Assembly: GCA_964344185.1 (NCBI GenBank)
Contig: CAYFMN010000001.1
Coordinates: forward strand, 260,318-324,317
Direction: 5' to 3'
Source: JAJDAT01 sp964344185
GTDB lineage: Bacteria; Nitrospinota; Nitrospinia; Nitrospinales; JAJDAT01
DNA: 64,000 bases
Shown: one piece after another, positions 1-9,161 of the stretch
Numbering within the stretch: the first letter of the stretch is position 1
Layout: every line of letters begins with the position of its first letter
Made by a program: the position numbers and the translations under genes
The notes under the pieces: generated by a model
Databases searched by the model: none
What the model saw: only the letters and a program-made list of their open reading frames with translations
What the model was told of the DNA's origin: nothing

Positions 1-741
1 TTTGATCGTTTATACGATCAGGTTATTAAATATCAAGATACTCTAATGCGTTTTGCGACGGACACTCAAACTATGATCCACCAAAAAATTTCCGAAAATA
101 AGAGGGTTCTATGCGAAGGGGCTCAAGGAACTATGTTGGATGTAGATCATGGAACTTATCCGTTTGTAACTTCATCAAATGCGACAGCCGGTGGAGCTTG
201 CACAGGATTAGGAATCCCGCCAACTAAAATTGATAGGGTTGTTGGGATTGTTAAGGCTTATACAACAAGAGTTGGGGGAGGACCGTTTCCGACTGAGTTA
301 AAGGATGCAAAAGGAGAGGAGTTAGGAAAAAAAGGCCATGAATTCGGCGCGACTACTGGAAGGCCGCGTCGCTGTGGTTGGTTTGACGCCGTTGTTGCAA
401 AATACGCTGTTGCTTTAAATGGAATTGATAAAATGGTTTTGACCAAAATTGACGTTTTAGATTCGTTTGATTCGATTCAAGTTTGCGTTGGTTATCGATA
501 TAATGGTAAAGAAGTTCCAGGAATTCCCGCAAACGCTGAACTACTAGAAGATTGCGAACCTATATACAAAGAATTTCCTGGATGGAAAGCTAATACCTCG
601 GGCGTTAATTCTTTTAATGAATTGCCTGATAACGCCAGACGCTATATTGATGAACTTCAAAAATTAATTGGCGTTGATTTTATGACTATTTCTACCGGTC
701 CTGAACGCCATCAAACTATACAGATTGAGAGTTTGTTTTGA
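1..741 (+). CDS. purA: Adenylosuccinate synthetase, C-terminal part (5' cut by window edge)
   Basis: The reading frame is open from base 1, so the N-terminus, including the GTP-binding glycine loop, lies outside the window; about 246 residues remain. The segment has the conserved family core: an EGAQGTMLD stretch, GTYPFVTSSN, the TTRVGGGPFPTEL loop and a TTGRPRRCGWFD motif. The family joins IMP and aspartate using GTP, the first committed step to AMP, in the cytoplasm. The C-terminal end (a TGPERHQTI stretch) is complete. The stop overlaps the TTG start of the next small gene by 3 bases, so the two are probably co-transcribed. Only the missing 5' end limits the call. Confidence 0.97.
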   Translation, partial: FDRLYDQVIKYQDTLMRFATDTQTMIHQKISENKRVLCEGAQGTMLDVDHGTYPFVTSSNATAGGACTGLGIPPTKIDRVVGIVKAYTTRVGGGPFPTELKDAKGEELGKKGHEFGATTGRPRRCGWFDAVVAKYAVALNGIDKMVLTKIDVLDSFDSIQVCVGYRYNGKEVPGIPANAELLEDCEPIYKEFPGWKANTSGVNSFNELPDNARRYIDELQKLIGVDFMTISTGPERHQTIQIESLF

Positions 742-1028
742 GAGTTAGTTTAGAAAGTTCCGCGTTGGTTTTTCTAAACTCAAGAAAATACGATGAAGTA
801 ACGGTTAACGTTATCGACTTAGAAGTTAATTGTTGTTTGGGGAGAGCGGTTGAAACGAAAATAACATTTGATTCTCCTTATGATGAGAACGTTTATAACT
901 GTTTTTATGTTCATGGCATTAAGTTCAACTTATCCAAAATTTTGATGCTGGAAGATAACGTTAAAATAGCGTTATCGGGCTTTGAGCCTTTCAAAAGTTT
1001 AGAGTTAACTGGATTTAAGGTTTTGTAA
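738..1028 (+). CDS. Small CC-motif protein, possibly HesB-like (CC/Se motif family)
   Basis: Ninety-six residues starting with TTG inside the purA stop. I do not recognise it with certainty. Its layout is a short N-terminal strand region, a central vicinal cysteine pair (EVNCCLGR, about residues 31-38), then a VHGIKFNLSK strand and a hydrophobic LSGF...LELTGFKVL tail. That order (CC pair, then a short beta segment that states the side-chain environment, then LSGF) resembles the small HesB-related CC/Se-motif thiol proteins, some of which carry selenocysteine. Here both positions are ordinary Cys codons. It lies between purA and the CstA-like transporter, with 18 bp to the next start. A redox or metal-binding role is inference only. 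Confidence 0.6.
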   Translation: MRVSLESSALVFLNSRKYDEVTVNVIDLEVNCCLGRAVETKITFDSPYDENVYNCFYVHGIKFNLSKILMLEDNVKIALSGFEPFKSLELTGFKVL

Positions 1029-1046
1029 TTAAAGGGAATTAATTGA

Positions 1047-2753
1047 ATGTTAGTTTTTTGTATTCTGACATTTTCCTGCCTTTATTTTTACTTTATAGGT
1101 TATAGGTTTTATGGCGGACTTCTCGACAAGGACGTAATACAGCCAGATGATTCTAAGGCTCCCCCTTCGCATGAGCAAAATGATGGAGTTGATTATGTCC
1201 CTAGCAAACCTTTGGTTTTATTCGGACACAATTTTGCTTCAATCGCCGGAGCTGGACCCGTTATAGGTCCAATAGTGGCTATGCATCATTTTGGTTGGGC
1301 GGTAACTATTTGCTGGATATTATTAGGGAATGTTTTTATCGGCGCTGTTCATGATTATGTAACGTTAATGGTGTCTGTTCGTAATCGAGGCAGTTCTATA
1401 GCGGATATTGCGGAAGGTTCTATGGGGGGACATTCCAAAGCCGTATTTTCAGCGTTTTTATTACTGGCAATGCTTCTAGTGATTGCTGTTTTTGGCGTTG
1501 TGGCCGCAAAAACTTTAATCGCACAGCCGCAAACAGTTTTTCCCACTTTTGCAATTATCCCTATTTCGATTGTTATGGGATGGGCAATTTACAAAAGATC
1601 TGCAAATTTAACAGTCGCTTCGTTCATTGGAGTGATTTGCTTGCTGCTAAGCATTTATATAGGATTTAAATACCCGATTGAACTTCCTCAAGAAGTATTC
1701 GGTTTTACCTCGCTTAAAATTTGGTTTGTCGTTTTGTTGACGTATGCGGCAATTGCTTCGGTAGCTCCTGTTCAAGTTTTGCTTCAGCCAAGAGATTACT
1801 TATCAACGTATATTTTGTTTGGTTCTATGTCTCTAGGAATCGTTGGTTTGCTATGGGTTCGCCCAGAACTAAATACTCCAGCTTTTCTTGGCGGTTATTC
1901 AGATGGACAGGGACCCCTTTGGCCCATGTTATTTGTTCTAGTTGCATGCGGGGCAGTGTCCGGGTTTCATTCGTTAGTGGCTGGCGGAACCACTTCCAAG
2001 CAGTTAGCGAAGGAAAGTGAGGGGCGTTTTATAAGTTATGGAGGTATGTTGACCGAGGGTGTTGTCGCTGTTGTTACCGTTTTATTAGTTGGAGGCGGTT
2101 TATACTGGGTTGCGCCCGCTAGCGGTAATATTGATATGCAAACTCTAGGGTTTCGCGAAACTTTAAAAAGTGGAGGTTGGATACTTGCCTTTGGCAATGG
2201 TTATGGCAATATTGTAAGCCAAATGTTACCCATTCTTGGATTCTCTATTTCCTCAATGATCGCGGTGTTAGCTCTTAATACTTTTGTTCTAACGACTTTA
2301 GACTCTGGAGTTAGAATTACCCGCTTTATTACCCAGGAAGCTCTTGGAAAAAACCTACCTTTTTTATGCGATAAATATTTAGCCACGGGTATCATTGTTT
2401 TCTTAGCTTATTTAATTGGAGCCACCGATGGATGGCAGAAGATATGGCCGATTTTTGGAGCTACAAATCAATTAATCGCCGCAGTGGCTTTATTTGTTAT
2501 TTCTTCTTATCTCATTGGAATTAAAAAGCCATCGAAGTACACTTTGTATCCGGCTATATTTATGGTCTTTACTACAATTGGCGCTCTAGCTTGGCAAGGA
2601 TATAAGTTTATTTCTTCTCCTCAACCGAATTACTTCCTTGGTATTACTGCGTCAGTTCTTATTGGACTTGCAGTTTTTGTTGGAATGGAAGGGTGGCGAG
2701 CCGTTAGAACCAACCGCATTGAAGATTTTCAGACAAGCCCATCTAAAGCTTAA
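1047..2753 (+). CDS. cstA: Carbon starvation CstA-family transporter
   Basis: A 568-residue polytopic membrane protein with more than a dozen hydrophobic segments. The CstA signature GHNFASIAGAGPVIGPIVA begins near residue 60, followed by the conserved GAVHDYVTLMVSVRNRG loop and, later, GFHSLVAGGTTSKQL and IWPIFGATNQLIAA. Characterised relatives take up peptides or pyruvate across the inner membrane during carbon limitation. This one belongs to the shorter class (E. coli CstA is about 700 residues). The ATG has an AAAGGG-type Shine-Dalgarno about 10 bases upstream. No LytS/LytT-type regulator is beside it, so control is unknown. The substrate cannot be told from sequence. Confidence 0.93.
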   Translation: MLVFCILTFSCLYFYFIGYRFYGGLLDKDVIQPDDSKAPPSHEQNDGVDYVPSKPLVLFGHNFASIAGAGPVIGPIVAMHHFGWAVTICWILLGNVFIGAVHDYVTLMVSVRNRGSSIADIAEGSMGGHSKAVFSAFLLLAMLLVIAVFGVVAAKTLIAQPQTVFPTFAIIPISIVMGWAIYKRSANLTVASFIGVICLLLSIYIGFKYPIELPQEVFGFTSLKIWFVVLLTYAAIASVAPVQVLLQPRDYLSTYILFGSMSLGIVGLLWVRPELNTPAFLGGYSDGQGPLWPMLFVLVACGAVSGFHSLVAGGTTSKQLAKESEGRFISYGGMLTEGVVAVVTVLLVGGGLYWVAPASGNIDMQTLGFRETLKSGGWILAFGNGYGNIVSQMLPILGFSISSMIAVLALNTFVLTTLDSGVRITRFITQEALGKNLPFLCDKYLATGIIVFLAYLIGATDGWQKIWPIFGATNQLIAAVALFVISSYLIGIKKPSKYTLYPAIFMVFTTIGALAWQGYKFISSPQPNYFLGITASVLIGLAVFVGMEGWRAVRTNRIEDFQTSPSKA

Positions 2754-2764
2754 TTTCCACCTTC

Positions 2765-4435
2765 TTAAGTTTTAAAAGCTTGTCGGAAGCCTAATATTGA
2801 AAGCGATAAAAAAATTGTAAAGAGAAAACCCGCCTTAATTAATATGGAATTAATATTCTCTGGTTGATTCACCCATATATGCATCCACCAAATATTGTAG
2901 CGAAAATAGTCAGGGTTTATCTTTTTTATCTTCCAAAGTTCGTTTAGGGCGCCCCAAGGTTGGCTGGATGTTATTTCTGGCAATTTAGGACTGTCCCTAT
3001 AAAAAAGCACTTTTATCATCCAAAGATGTCCCGCTATTGGAGAAAACTCTGGGAAAAAGTGGAGTTGGAGAGAATCGTCGCGAATGAGCCAATCTTTGTT
3101 GAAAAATTTTCCTTGAAACACTTCAACTTCTGCCGCAGTTAAAATGTAATGGTTACTTTTGATAAGAACGCCAAGCGTTTGGATGAAAAAAGAAAGAATA
3201 ATAATTGCGCTGACTAAAATTGCGGAATTCCACCAATTTTTAATTCGTTTTCTAATATTTAAAATCATTTGATCGATAAACGGACTTGCCAGGATCAAGA
3301 AAAACGGAGGCATGCAACACCAATACCTAAGTCCCCAAGACCAGTCTCCGTGCCAACCGTACCAGGTACTCAATATAAGCCAAAGGCCTAGAATGATTGA
3401 ACCAATCATTAGTGTTTCCGCTTTGTTATTGTAAAAACTTTTTTTAAGACCTGGGAACGCTAAAAGACAAGAGGGGTTGTAAAAGAAAAATCCTTTTCCG
3501 GAACTAAAAATTTGCGCGTAAAGCCCGGAAAAAAACGGGACATTAAAACCAAAAGCGGTATCTCTATAATCATATGTTCCGCTATCCGTATATCCTAATG
3601 CCAGCCAACTGCTATAACGAACGTGGTTATAATAAAGAATGAAGTAAAGCGAGATCGCTAAAGGGAGGCTAAACCAAATTGTTGGTACAATCGACGCTTT
3701 AGAGAAAATGGAATTTTGTTTTTCTGTAGTAGCCGTTGAATATTTTAATAAATAAAGAAAATATAAACCAAATATTGGAGCGGTATAGGCGGCGACAATT
3801 TTGTCTAATATTGCAAAGCCGATCGCAAACCCAGCGATTGCCAGCCAATAGCATTGTTTCCGTTCTTTATAGGATAAGAAAGAAAAAATAGCTAATAGCC
3901 AACAAGTAGCCAATGTAGGGTCAGAAAAATAGGTTTGCGCATAAGGCCAAACCACGGTGGCCAAACCTAAAACAAAAGTTAAAAGAAACGACGTATCGAT
4001 TCTCCTGCCTAGTTTTATGCAAACTAAAAAAAAGAGAGCGTTCGTTGAAGCTCCTATTGCCGCAGGAAGCGAAAATAAACGAAGCATTGCATTGGCAAAT
4101 GTTTCCCAGTTTTCAGTTTCTTTAGCTTCTATGAAAGATTCTGTAAATGGAATGGACAATAAGGATTGTCCCAATCCGTATTTGCTAAACCCGGAATCGA
4201 AAAAGCCATAGGAACTATAACGTTGGTTATGGTTTGCGTTTGGAGGCAACCAAGAAAAACCATAACGAGATACTCTGTCCGCGACGCCCAATATGATTGC
4301 TTCGTCTCCTTCAGGCAAATCAGATGGAGCTGTAAATAGATAAAAATTGAAAAAAGCCAGCCAGATGAATCCGGCCAATAAAATAACCTTATTGGTTTTG
4401 ATGAAAAATTTCGTTGTCAGAAGTGAATTGGGCAT
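2765..4435 (-). CDS. Polytopic membrane protein, glycosyltransferase-C type (paralogue A)
   Basis: A 556-residue protein with an N-terminal membrane segment, then a luminal loop starting LPEGDEAIILG (acidic pair in the first loop, as in GT-C enzymes such as ArnT and PMT), about ten further hydrophobic helices and a C-terminal soluble stretch. It has the same length as its upstream neighbour and is colinear with it throughout, sharing SKYG(L/I)GQS, FSDPTLA, FGFNVPF and SSGKGFFFYNPSCLL. GT-C enzymes move sugars from polyprenyl-phosphate donors onto lipids or proteins at the periplasmic face; donor and acceptor here are unknown. The stop faces the cstA stop 12 bp away. The 24-bp gap to the upstream paralogue suggests co-transcription. 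Confidence 0.75.
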   Translation of the reverse strand: MPNSLLTTKFFIKTNKVILLAGFIWLAFFNFYLFTAPSDLPEGDEAIILGVADRVSRYGFSWLPPNANHNQRYSSYGFFDSGFSKYGLGQSLLSIPFTESFIEAKETENWETFANAMLRLFSLPAAIGASTNALFFLVCIKLGRRIDTSFLLTFVLGLATVVWPYAQTYFSDPTLATCWLLAIFSFLSYKERKQCYWLAIAGFAIGFAILDKIVAAYTAPIFGLYFLYLLKYSTATTEKQNSIFSKASIVPTIWFSLPLAISLYFILYYNHVRYSSWLALGYTDSGTYDYRDTAFGFNVPFFSGLYAQIFSSGKGFFFYNPSCLLAFPGLKKSFYNNKAETLMIGSIILGLWLILSTWYGWHGDWSWGLRYWCCMPPFFLILASPFIDQMILNIRKRIKNWWNSAILVSAIIILSFFIQTLGVLIKSNHYILTAAEVEVFQGKFFNKDWLIRDDSLQLHFFPEFSPIAGHLWMIKVLFYRDSPKLPEITSSQPWGALNELWKIKKINPDYFRYNIWWMHIWVNQPENINSILIKAGFLFTIFLSLSILGFRQAFKT

Positions 4436-4459
4436 TGCGGTTATAAGAAAATCTATATT

Positions 4460-6130
4460 TTATTTACTGCAATCAATTAAGTTTTGTTGCCAGAAAGCTT
4501 GAACTATCCCTGTGGCAAATAATAATAAAAATAAGATAAAAAGTAGAGCTACTTTGATCATGGGTGGGGAGTTTTGGGCCAGCTCTTTTTCCCATGAGTT
4601 TAACCACCAAATATTAAGTTTAAAATCTTCGTTTTTAATATTTTTGGGTTTCCATTGAGAATTTAAGCTGATCCAGGGTGGGTTTTCGTAAACCTTTTGA
4701 TGTTCCGGAGTATCGCGATAGTATATCGTTTTAAGCATCCAAAGATGACCGGCAATAGGCGAAAATTCTGGAATAAAATGTATTTGGAGAGAGTCGTCGC
4801 GGATGGGCCAGTCTAGGTCGAAAAACTTTCCCTTTAAAAGATTAACTTGAGACGCCTTTAGTATATATTGATTGCTTTTTATCCCAACTCCTAATATTTG
4901 AATTCCGAAAGATATTGTGACTAAAATTAAAGCCAAGCTTGCCGTGATTAAAGCTTTTGAACTTTTTGATTTAATTTTTGTAACCAAATTATCTACAAAA
5001 GGGCCGGCAATGAGTAGAAAAAATGGAGGCATACAAGATAGAAAACGCAATCCCCAACACCAATCTCCATGCCATGCAAACCAAGAACTGTAAATTGCGA
5101 GAGCTCCTCCAATCAAAAGAGCCATTAGAATGGTTTCCGCTTTATTTTTTGTAAAACTATTTTTCCAGCCTAAAAACATTAATAAGCATGAAGGATTGTA
5201 AAAGAAAAATCCTTTGCCCGAGCTTAAAAGCTGGCCGTGCAAACCGGCTAAAAATGGAACGTTAAATCCAAAGATAGTGTCTCTAGCATCGTAACTATTA
5301 AAATTAGAATACCCAAAAGAAAACCCTTGGCCAAAGCGAACATAATTATAGTAAAGAAATAGCCCAACCATAAGCGTAAGAGGCATCAGGAAGCAAAAAA
5401 CAGGATATGTTGTTTGTCTGGAAAAAAAAGAATGTTTCGAATTCTTTATTGAATGCTTTTTCCATAAGAGATGTAGAAAATATAAAGTAAACAAAGGTAT
5501 CGCATAACCGGCGACAACTTTATTCAAAAAAGCAAAACCAAGCGCCGCCCCAGCGATTCCTAAATAAGTATTTTTATTTGTATCTCGAAAGTGTAGGAGA
5601 GAATAGAGGGCCAAAAGCCAACAGGGGGCTAAAGTAGGATCAGAAAATAGGGTTTGAGTGTATGGCCAAATCATAGTCGTTACTCCAAGTATCGCGACTA
5701 AAATAAAAGCCGAATCAAGGCGCCTTCCTAACTTTAAGCAAATTAGAAAAAAAAGAGCGTTTGTCGTTGCGCCTATTGAGGCGGGCAACGAATATAACTT
5801 TAAAATAGCGGATCTAAATTCTTCTGAGTTTTTTGCTTTTTTTGCGTTAAGAAACGCTTCGGTTACTGGAATATCGAGTATTGATTGTCCAATACCATAT
5901 TTGCTGAAACCAGATTTAAAGAATCCATAGGAACTAAAATCTTTTAATTTATTGTTTTGGGGCAGCTCTGAAAAACCATGAGTAGCTATCCGGTGCCCAA
6001 CTCCCAGCAAAATTGCTTCGTCGCCTTCAGGCAATGTAGTCGGAGCTGTAATTAGGTAGAGGCAAAAATAGGCTGTCCAAATTAAAAACGTAAAAAAAGA
6101 GATTTGGAATTTTTTTAGTATAGACGTCAT
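4460..6130 (-). CDS. Polytopic membrane protein, glycosyltransferase-C type (paralogue B)
   Basis: 556 residues, a tandem paralogue of the downstream gene, perhaps a little over half identical by eye and with no large gaps. Shared features are the first-loop LPEGDEAILLG acidic motif, FKSGFSKYGIGQS, SLPASIGATTNALFF, FSDPTLAPCW, the GKGFFFYNPSCLL loop, a WHGDWCWGLR segment and FIPEFSPIAGHLWM near the C-terminus. The conserved acidic and aromatic loop residues fit a GT-C fold, but I cannot name the family or substrate. It is the first gene of the minus-strand pair and probably carries the promoter. Conservation of both copies argues that both are functional. Confidence 0.75.
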   Translation of the reverse strand: MTSILKKFQISFFTFLIWTAYFCLYLITAPTTLPEGDEAILLGVGHRIATHGFSELPQNNKLKDFSSYGFFKSGFSKYGIGQSILDIPVTEAFLNAKKAKNSEEFRSAILKLYSLPASIGATTNALFFLICLKLGRRLDSAFILVAILGVTTMIWPYTQTLFSDPTLAPCWLLALYSLLHFRDTNKNTYLGIAGAALGFAFLNKVVAGYAIPLFTLYFLHLLWKKHSIKNSKHSFFSRQTTYPVFCFLMPLTLMVGLFLYYNYVRFGQGFSFGYSNFNSYDARDTIFGFNVPFLAGLHGQLLSSGKGFFFYNPSCLLMFLGWKNSFTKNKAETILMALLIGGALAIYSSWFAWHGDWCWGLRFLSCMPPFFLLIAGPFVDNLVTKIKSKSSKALITASLALILVTISFGIQILGVGIKSNQYILKASQVNLLKGKFFDLDWPIRDDSLQIHFIPEFSPIAGHLWMLKTIYYRDTPEHQKVYENPPWISLNSQWKPKNIKNEDFKLNIWWLNSWEKELAQNSPPMIKVALLFILFLLLFATGIVQAFWQQNLIDCSK

Positions 6131-6226
6131 GAAGAGTAAGAATAAAAACGCCGGTTAAATATTTGGAAAAACAGTTGTTGGAGATTTAGCTACTGATCAT
6201 AGCGATATTCCATAGCTGTTATTAAG

Positions 6227-7153
6227 TTAGTCTGGGTTGTGATTAACTATTGCATAAGGGCGGGGTTCCTCATTGTCGAGGTTATTTTTTTTTGCAGCTT
6301 CTTTAAGTTGGTTTTTTTGAAAATTATCTTTAAAAACGAAAGCCATTTTTTTTAAAGTTTCGTTTGGAACAAACATTTCGGCAATAGCTTCTAGAGAAGT
6401 TGAAAAGGAGTGCATTTCCATAAGCTTAATTGATCTAGCTTTAAATTCGTTTTTCAGGACTCTATTTTCTGATTGTGTTGCAAATAAAAGGGTGGATATT
6501 TTGTCCGGATCTTCAAAAAGGTAAATTTGTTTGAAGATTTCTGAAAAAGTCTTTAAATCGTTTGGTTTTAAAGCGTTGCTTTGCCCATATAAATTAGAAG
6601 CCACAACTCCGCCTGGAGCTAGAATTGATCTAATCTCTTCGTAAAATTGAAGTGTTTTTAGGTGAAAGGGCACAGAACCGCTTTTAAAAGCGTCTAAGAT
6701 AATAAAATCGTATTTCACCTTTCCTATTTGATTTTGAATAAAAAGCCGACCATCGGCTTCGTGTGTTTTTACATTTTCCGTTTCCTTTAAAAAGAAAAAT
6801 TTTTTAGAGACTTCGATGACTTTTTTATCCACATCGACTGCGTCAATCTTTGCATTGGGAAAATAATGGGAAAAATAATGAGGCACAAGACCGCCGCCAA
6901 CTCCTATAACTAAAATTTGTTTAGGGGAAGGCGTAAAAAATAGCCCAGCCAATAATAATTGTGAATAGGTCATTCGGGGAGTAATCAGGTTTTTTGTGGA
7001 GATTCTACTTTGTAAAAAATAATCGTTAGGGCCTTTGAACCATAATTCGCGGATATCGTCGTACTCAATCACAACGATATAGTTAAAAGGAGTTTTATCG
7101 GTGTAGATAATCTTTTTTTTTGAGCTCATCCGGAAAATCGACCTAAACCTCAT
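6227..7153 (-). CDS. Spermidine-synthase-like methyltransferase-fold protein
   Basis: 308 residues. A Rossmann SAM/decarboxy-SAM-binding core is seen: ILVIGVGGGLVPHYF (motif I), IDAVDVDKKVIEV (motif II acidic loop), HEADGRLFI and YDFIILDAFKSGSVPFHL, which corresponds to the D-hydrophobic-D/G...P-L block of spermidine synthases. The N-terminal beta domain is short and the C-terminal tail (KNNLDNEEPRPYAIVNHNPD) is atypical, so true polyamine synthesis is uncertain; many such proteins are unassigned. Start choice is open: the ATG at the upstream end or a second ATG eight codons in (MSSKKK), neither with a strong Shine-Dalgarno. It ends 96 bp upstream of the GT-C pair and may be in their transcript. 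Confidence 0.8.
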   Translation of the reverse strand: MRFRSIFRMSSKKKIIYTDKTPFNYIVVIEYDDIRELWFKGPNDYFLQSRISTKNLITPRMTYSQLLLAGLFFTPSPKQILVIGVGGGLVPHYFSHYFPNAKIDAVDVDKKVIEVSKKFFFLKETENVKTHEADGRLFIQNQIGKVKYDFIILDAFKSGSVPFHLKTLQFYEEIRSILAPGGVVASNLYGQSNALKPNDLKTFSEIFKQIYLFEDPDKISTLLFATQSENRVLKNEFKARSIKLMEMHSFSTSLEAIAEMFVPNETLKKMAFVFKDNFQKNQLKEAAKKNNLDNEEPRPYAIVNHNPD

Positions 7154-7451
7154 TAGGGGTATTAAAACCTAAATCTAAGGTTTGGAAAAGGATAAAGATT
7201 ACTATTTATAGAGAATCTAATAAAGTATTTTCTAATTTCCCGAAACTCGTTTTAAACTATTTGAATATATGTTAAATTGATTAAAAAGGATTTTTCGGTT
7301 CTTCGGCCATACAATTTGAAAATTTCTTTCAAATTTACTAGCAAATAATAAAGCCACCTCTCTATATTTCGATAAATTTGAATTTGCTGGTTGTAAAAAT
7401 AAAAAAAACAAATATTTAAGGGATTTAAGCCGCTTGTCGGGAGGAAGGTAG

Positions 7452-9116
7452 ATGAAAGGTAAAGAAAAGAAGCATGAGGTAGGATTAGGACATCATGGTA
7501 TTAAAAACGTAAAGGAAGTTTTTTGGAATCTATCCACTCCAGAGCTTTATGAACACATTATTAAGAATGACGAGGGACGCTTATCCCATTTAGGCCCAAT
7601 AGTTGTAACCACGGGAGAGCATACCGGTAGAGCGGCTAATGATAAGTTTTTTGTCCAAGAACCTTCCAGCCAGGAAAATATCGCATGGGGTAAAGTTAAT
7701 AAAGGGTTCGCGCCGGAGAAATTTGACGCGTTATACTCTCGAGTTTTGGCGTATATACAAGGTAGAAATTTATATGTCCAAGATTGTTATGCCGGCGCCG
7801 ATAGCAGTCATCGTCTTCACATAAGGGTTATTACTGAAACAGCATGGCACAGCTTATTTTCTAGAAATCTTTTCATCCAGATTAAAGACGAGGAAAAGCT
7901 ACAATCCCACAACCCTGGGTTTACTATAATCAATGTTCCCGGGTTTCAAGCTGTTCCCGCTATTGACGGAACGAATTCCGAAGTATTTGTTATCGTAGAT
8001 TTTGGCAAGCAATTGGTTCTTATTGGAGGAACCAGTTATGCGGGCGAGATTAAAAAATCAGTATTTACGATTTTGAATTACCTGTTACCAAATCGCGATA
8101 ACGTATTGTCGATGCATTGCTCCGCTAATATGGATGACAAGGGCAACACGGCTATATTTTTTGGTCTGTCAGGCACGGGTAAGACTACACTTTCTACCGA
8201 TCCACATCGAAAGCTGATTGGAGACGACGAACACGGATGGAGCGATAATGGCGTTTTCAATTTTGAAGGCGGTTGTTATGCGAAAGCTATTCGTTTATCC
8301 GCTGAAGCTGAGCCGGATATTTATCAATGTACTCGTCGATTTGGAACGGTTTTAGAAAATGTCGTTATGAGCGAATCTCGGCGTTTAGACTTAAACGATG
8401 CTAGTTTGACGGAAAATACTAGAGCTGGCTATCCTATTTCCCATATTCCAAACGCAGAATTGTCAGGAATAGGAGATCATCCTAAACAGGTTTTGATGTT
8501 AACCTGCGACGCCTTTGGTATCATGCCTCCCGTATCCAAACTAACTCCTGATCAGGCGATGTACCATTTTCTTTCGGGTTATACCGCAAAAGTTGCGGGA
8601 ACAGAAAAAGGATTAAGTCGAGAGCCTTCGGCGACTTTTAGCACTTGTTTTGGCGCTCCTTTCATGGTTTTGCATCCCACAGTTTACGCGAACCTTTTGG
8701 GCGAAAAAATTGCAAAACATGGCGTTGATTGTTGGCTGGTAAATACAGGTTGGACAGGAGGGCCATATGGAGTTGGGAAAAGAATGGAAATTGCGCATAC
8801 CCGAACCATGGTTAATGCGATATTAGACGGTAGTCTAAACCAAGTAGAAACTTTTGCCGATCCCATTTTTGGGTTGAACATCCCAGTATCTTGTCCGGGA
8901 GTTCCAGATGAAGTTTTGAATCCAAGAAATACTTGGAAGCGGGCCGAAGATTACGATAAAAAAGCTCGCGAATTGGCTGGTTTATTTATCGAAAACTTCA
9001 AAGAATATGAAAGTTTTGTAAGTAAACAAGTTAAAAATTCTGGTCCTAAGATATTGTCTTCAACTTCTAGCAAAGCTTCTTCAGGAAAAATAAAAAAATT
9101 AAGACGCAATTCTTAG
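7452..9116 (+). CDS. pckA: Phosphoenolpyruvate carboxykinase (ATP)
   Basis: 554 residues, of normal family length (530-540) plus a lysine/serine-rich tail of about 25 residues. The nucleotide loop GLSGTGKTTLS lies at about residue 238 and the metal-binding LIGDDEHGW near 255; NFEGGCYAK and the adenine-binding TGWTGGPYG region are also present, all diagnostic of the ATP-dependent enzyme. It interconverts oxaloacetate and PEP in the cytoplasm, mainly for gluconeogenesis. The ATG follows a good GGGAGGAAGG Shine-Dalgarno. The basic tail after the last conserved block (SSTSSKASSGKIKKLRRNS) is unusual. About 300 bp of leader precedes it. It runs on toward pdxA with a 45-bp gap. Confidence 0.97.
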   Translation: MKGKEKKHEVGLGHHGIKNVKEVFWNLSTPELYEHIIKNDEGRLSHLGPIVVTTGEHTGRAANDKFFVQEPSSQENIAWGKVNKGFAPEKFDALYSRVLAYIQGRNLYVQDCYAGADSSHRLHIRVITETAWHSLFSRNLFIQIKDEEKLQSHNPGFTIINVPGFQAVPAIDGTNSEVFVIVDFGKQLVLIGGTSYAGEIKKSVFTILNYLLPNRDNVLSMHCSANMDDKGNTAIFFGLSGTGKTTLSTDPHRKLIGDDEHGWSDNGVFNFEGGCYAKAIRLSAEAEPDIYQCTRRFGTVLENVVMSESRRLDLNDASLTENTRAGYPISHIPNAELSGIGDHPKQVLMLTCDAFGIMPPVSKLTPDQAMYHFLSGYTAKVAGTEKGLSREPSATFSTCFGAPFMVLHPTVYANLLGEKIAKHGVDCWLVNTGWTGGPYGVGKRMEIAHTRTMVNAILDGSLNQVETFADPIFGLNIPVSCPGVPDEVLNPRNTWKRAEDYDKKARELAGLFIENFKEYESFVSKQVKNSGPKILSSTSSKASSGKIKKLRRNS

Positions 9117-9161
9117 GTAAATGAAATAGAAGGCGTTTTCTGATTCTCTGTTGACAAAGCT

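Noticed and set aside
6227..7153. Naming the gene speE
   Set aside because: The methyltransferase-like core is clear, but the N-terminal domain is short and no other polyamine gene is near.
7216..7237. TCTAATA/TCTAATT pair in the pckA leader as a Pho box
   Set aside because: Spacing is 15 bp and the gene has no phosphate link; such heptamers are expected in AT-rich DNA.
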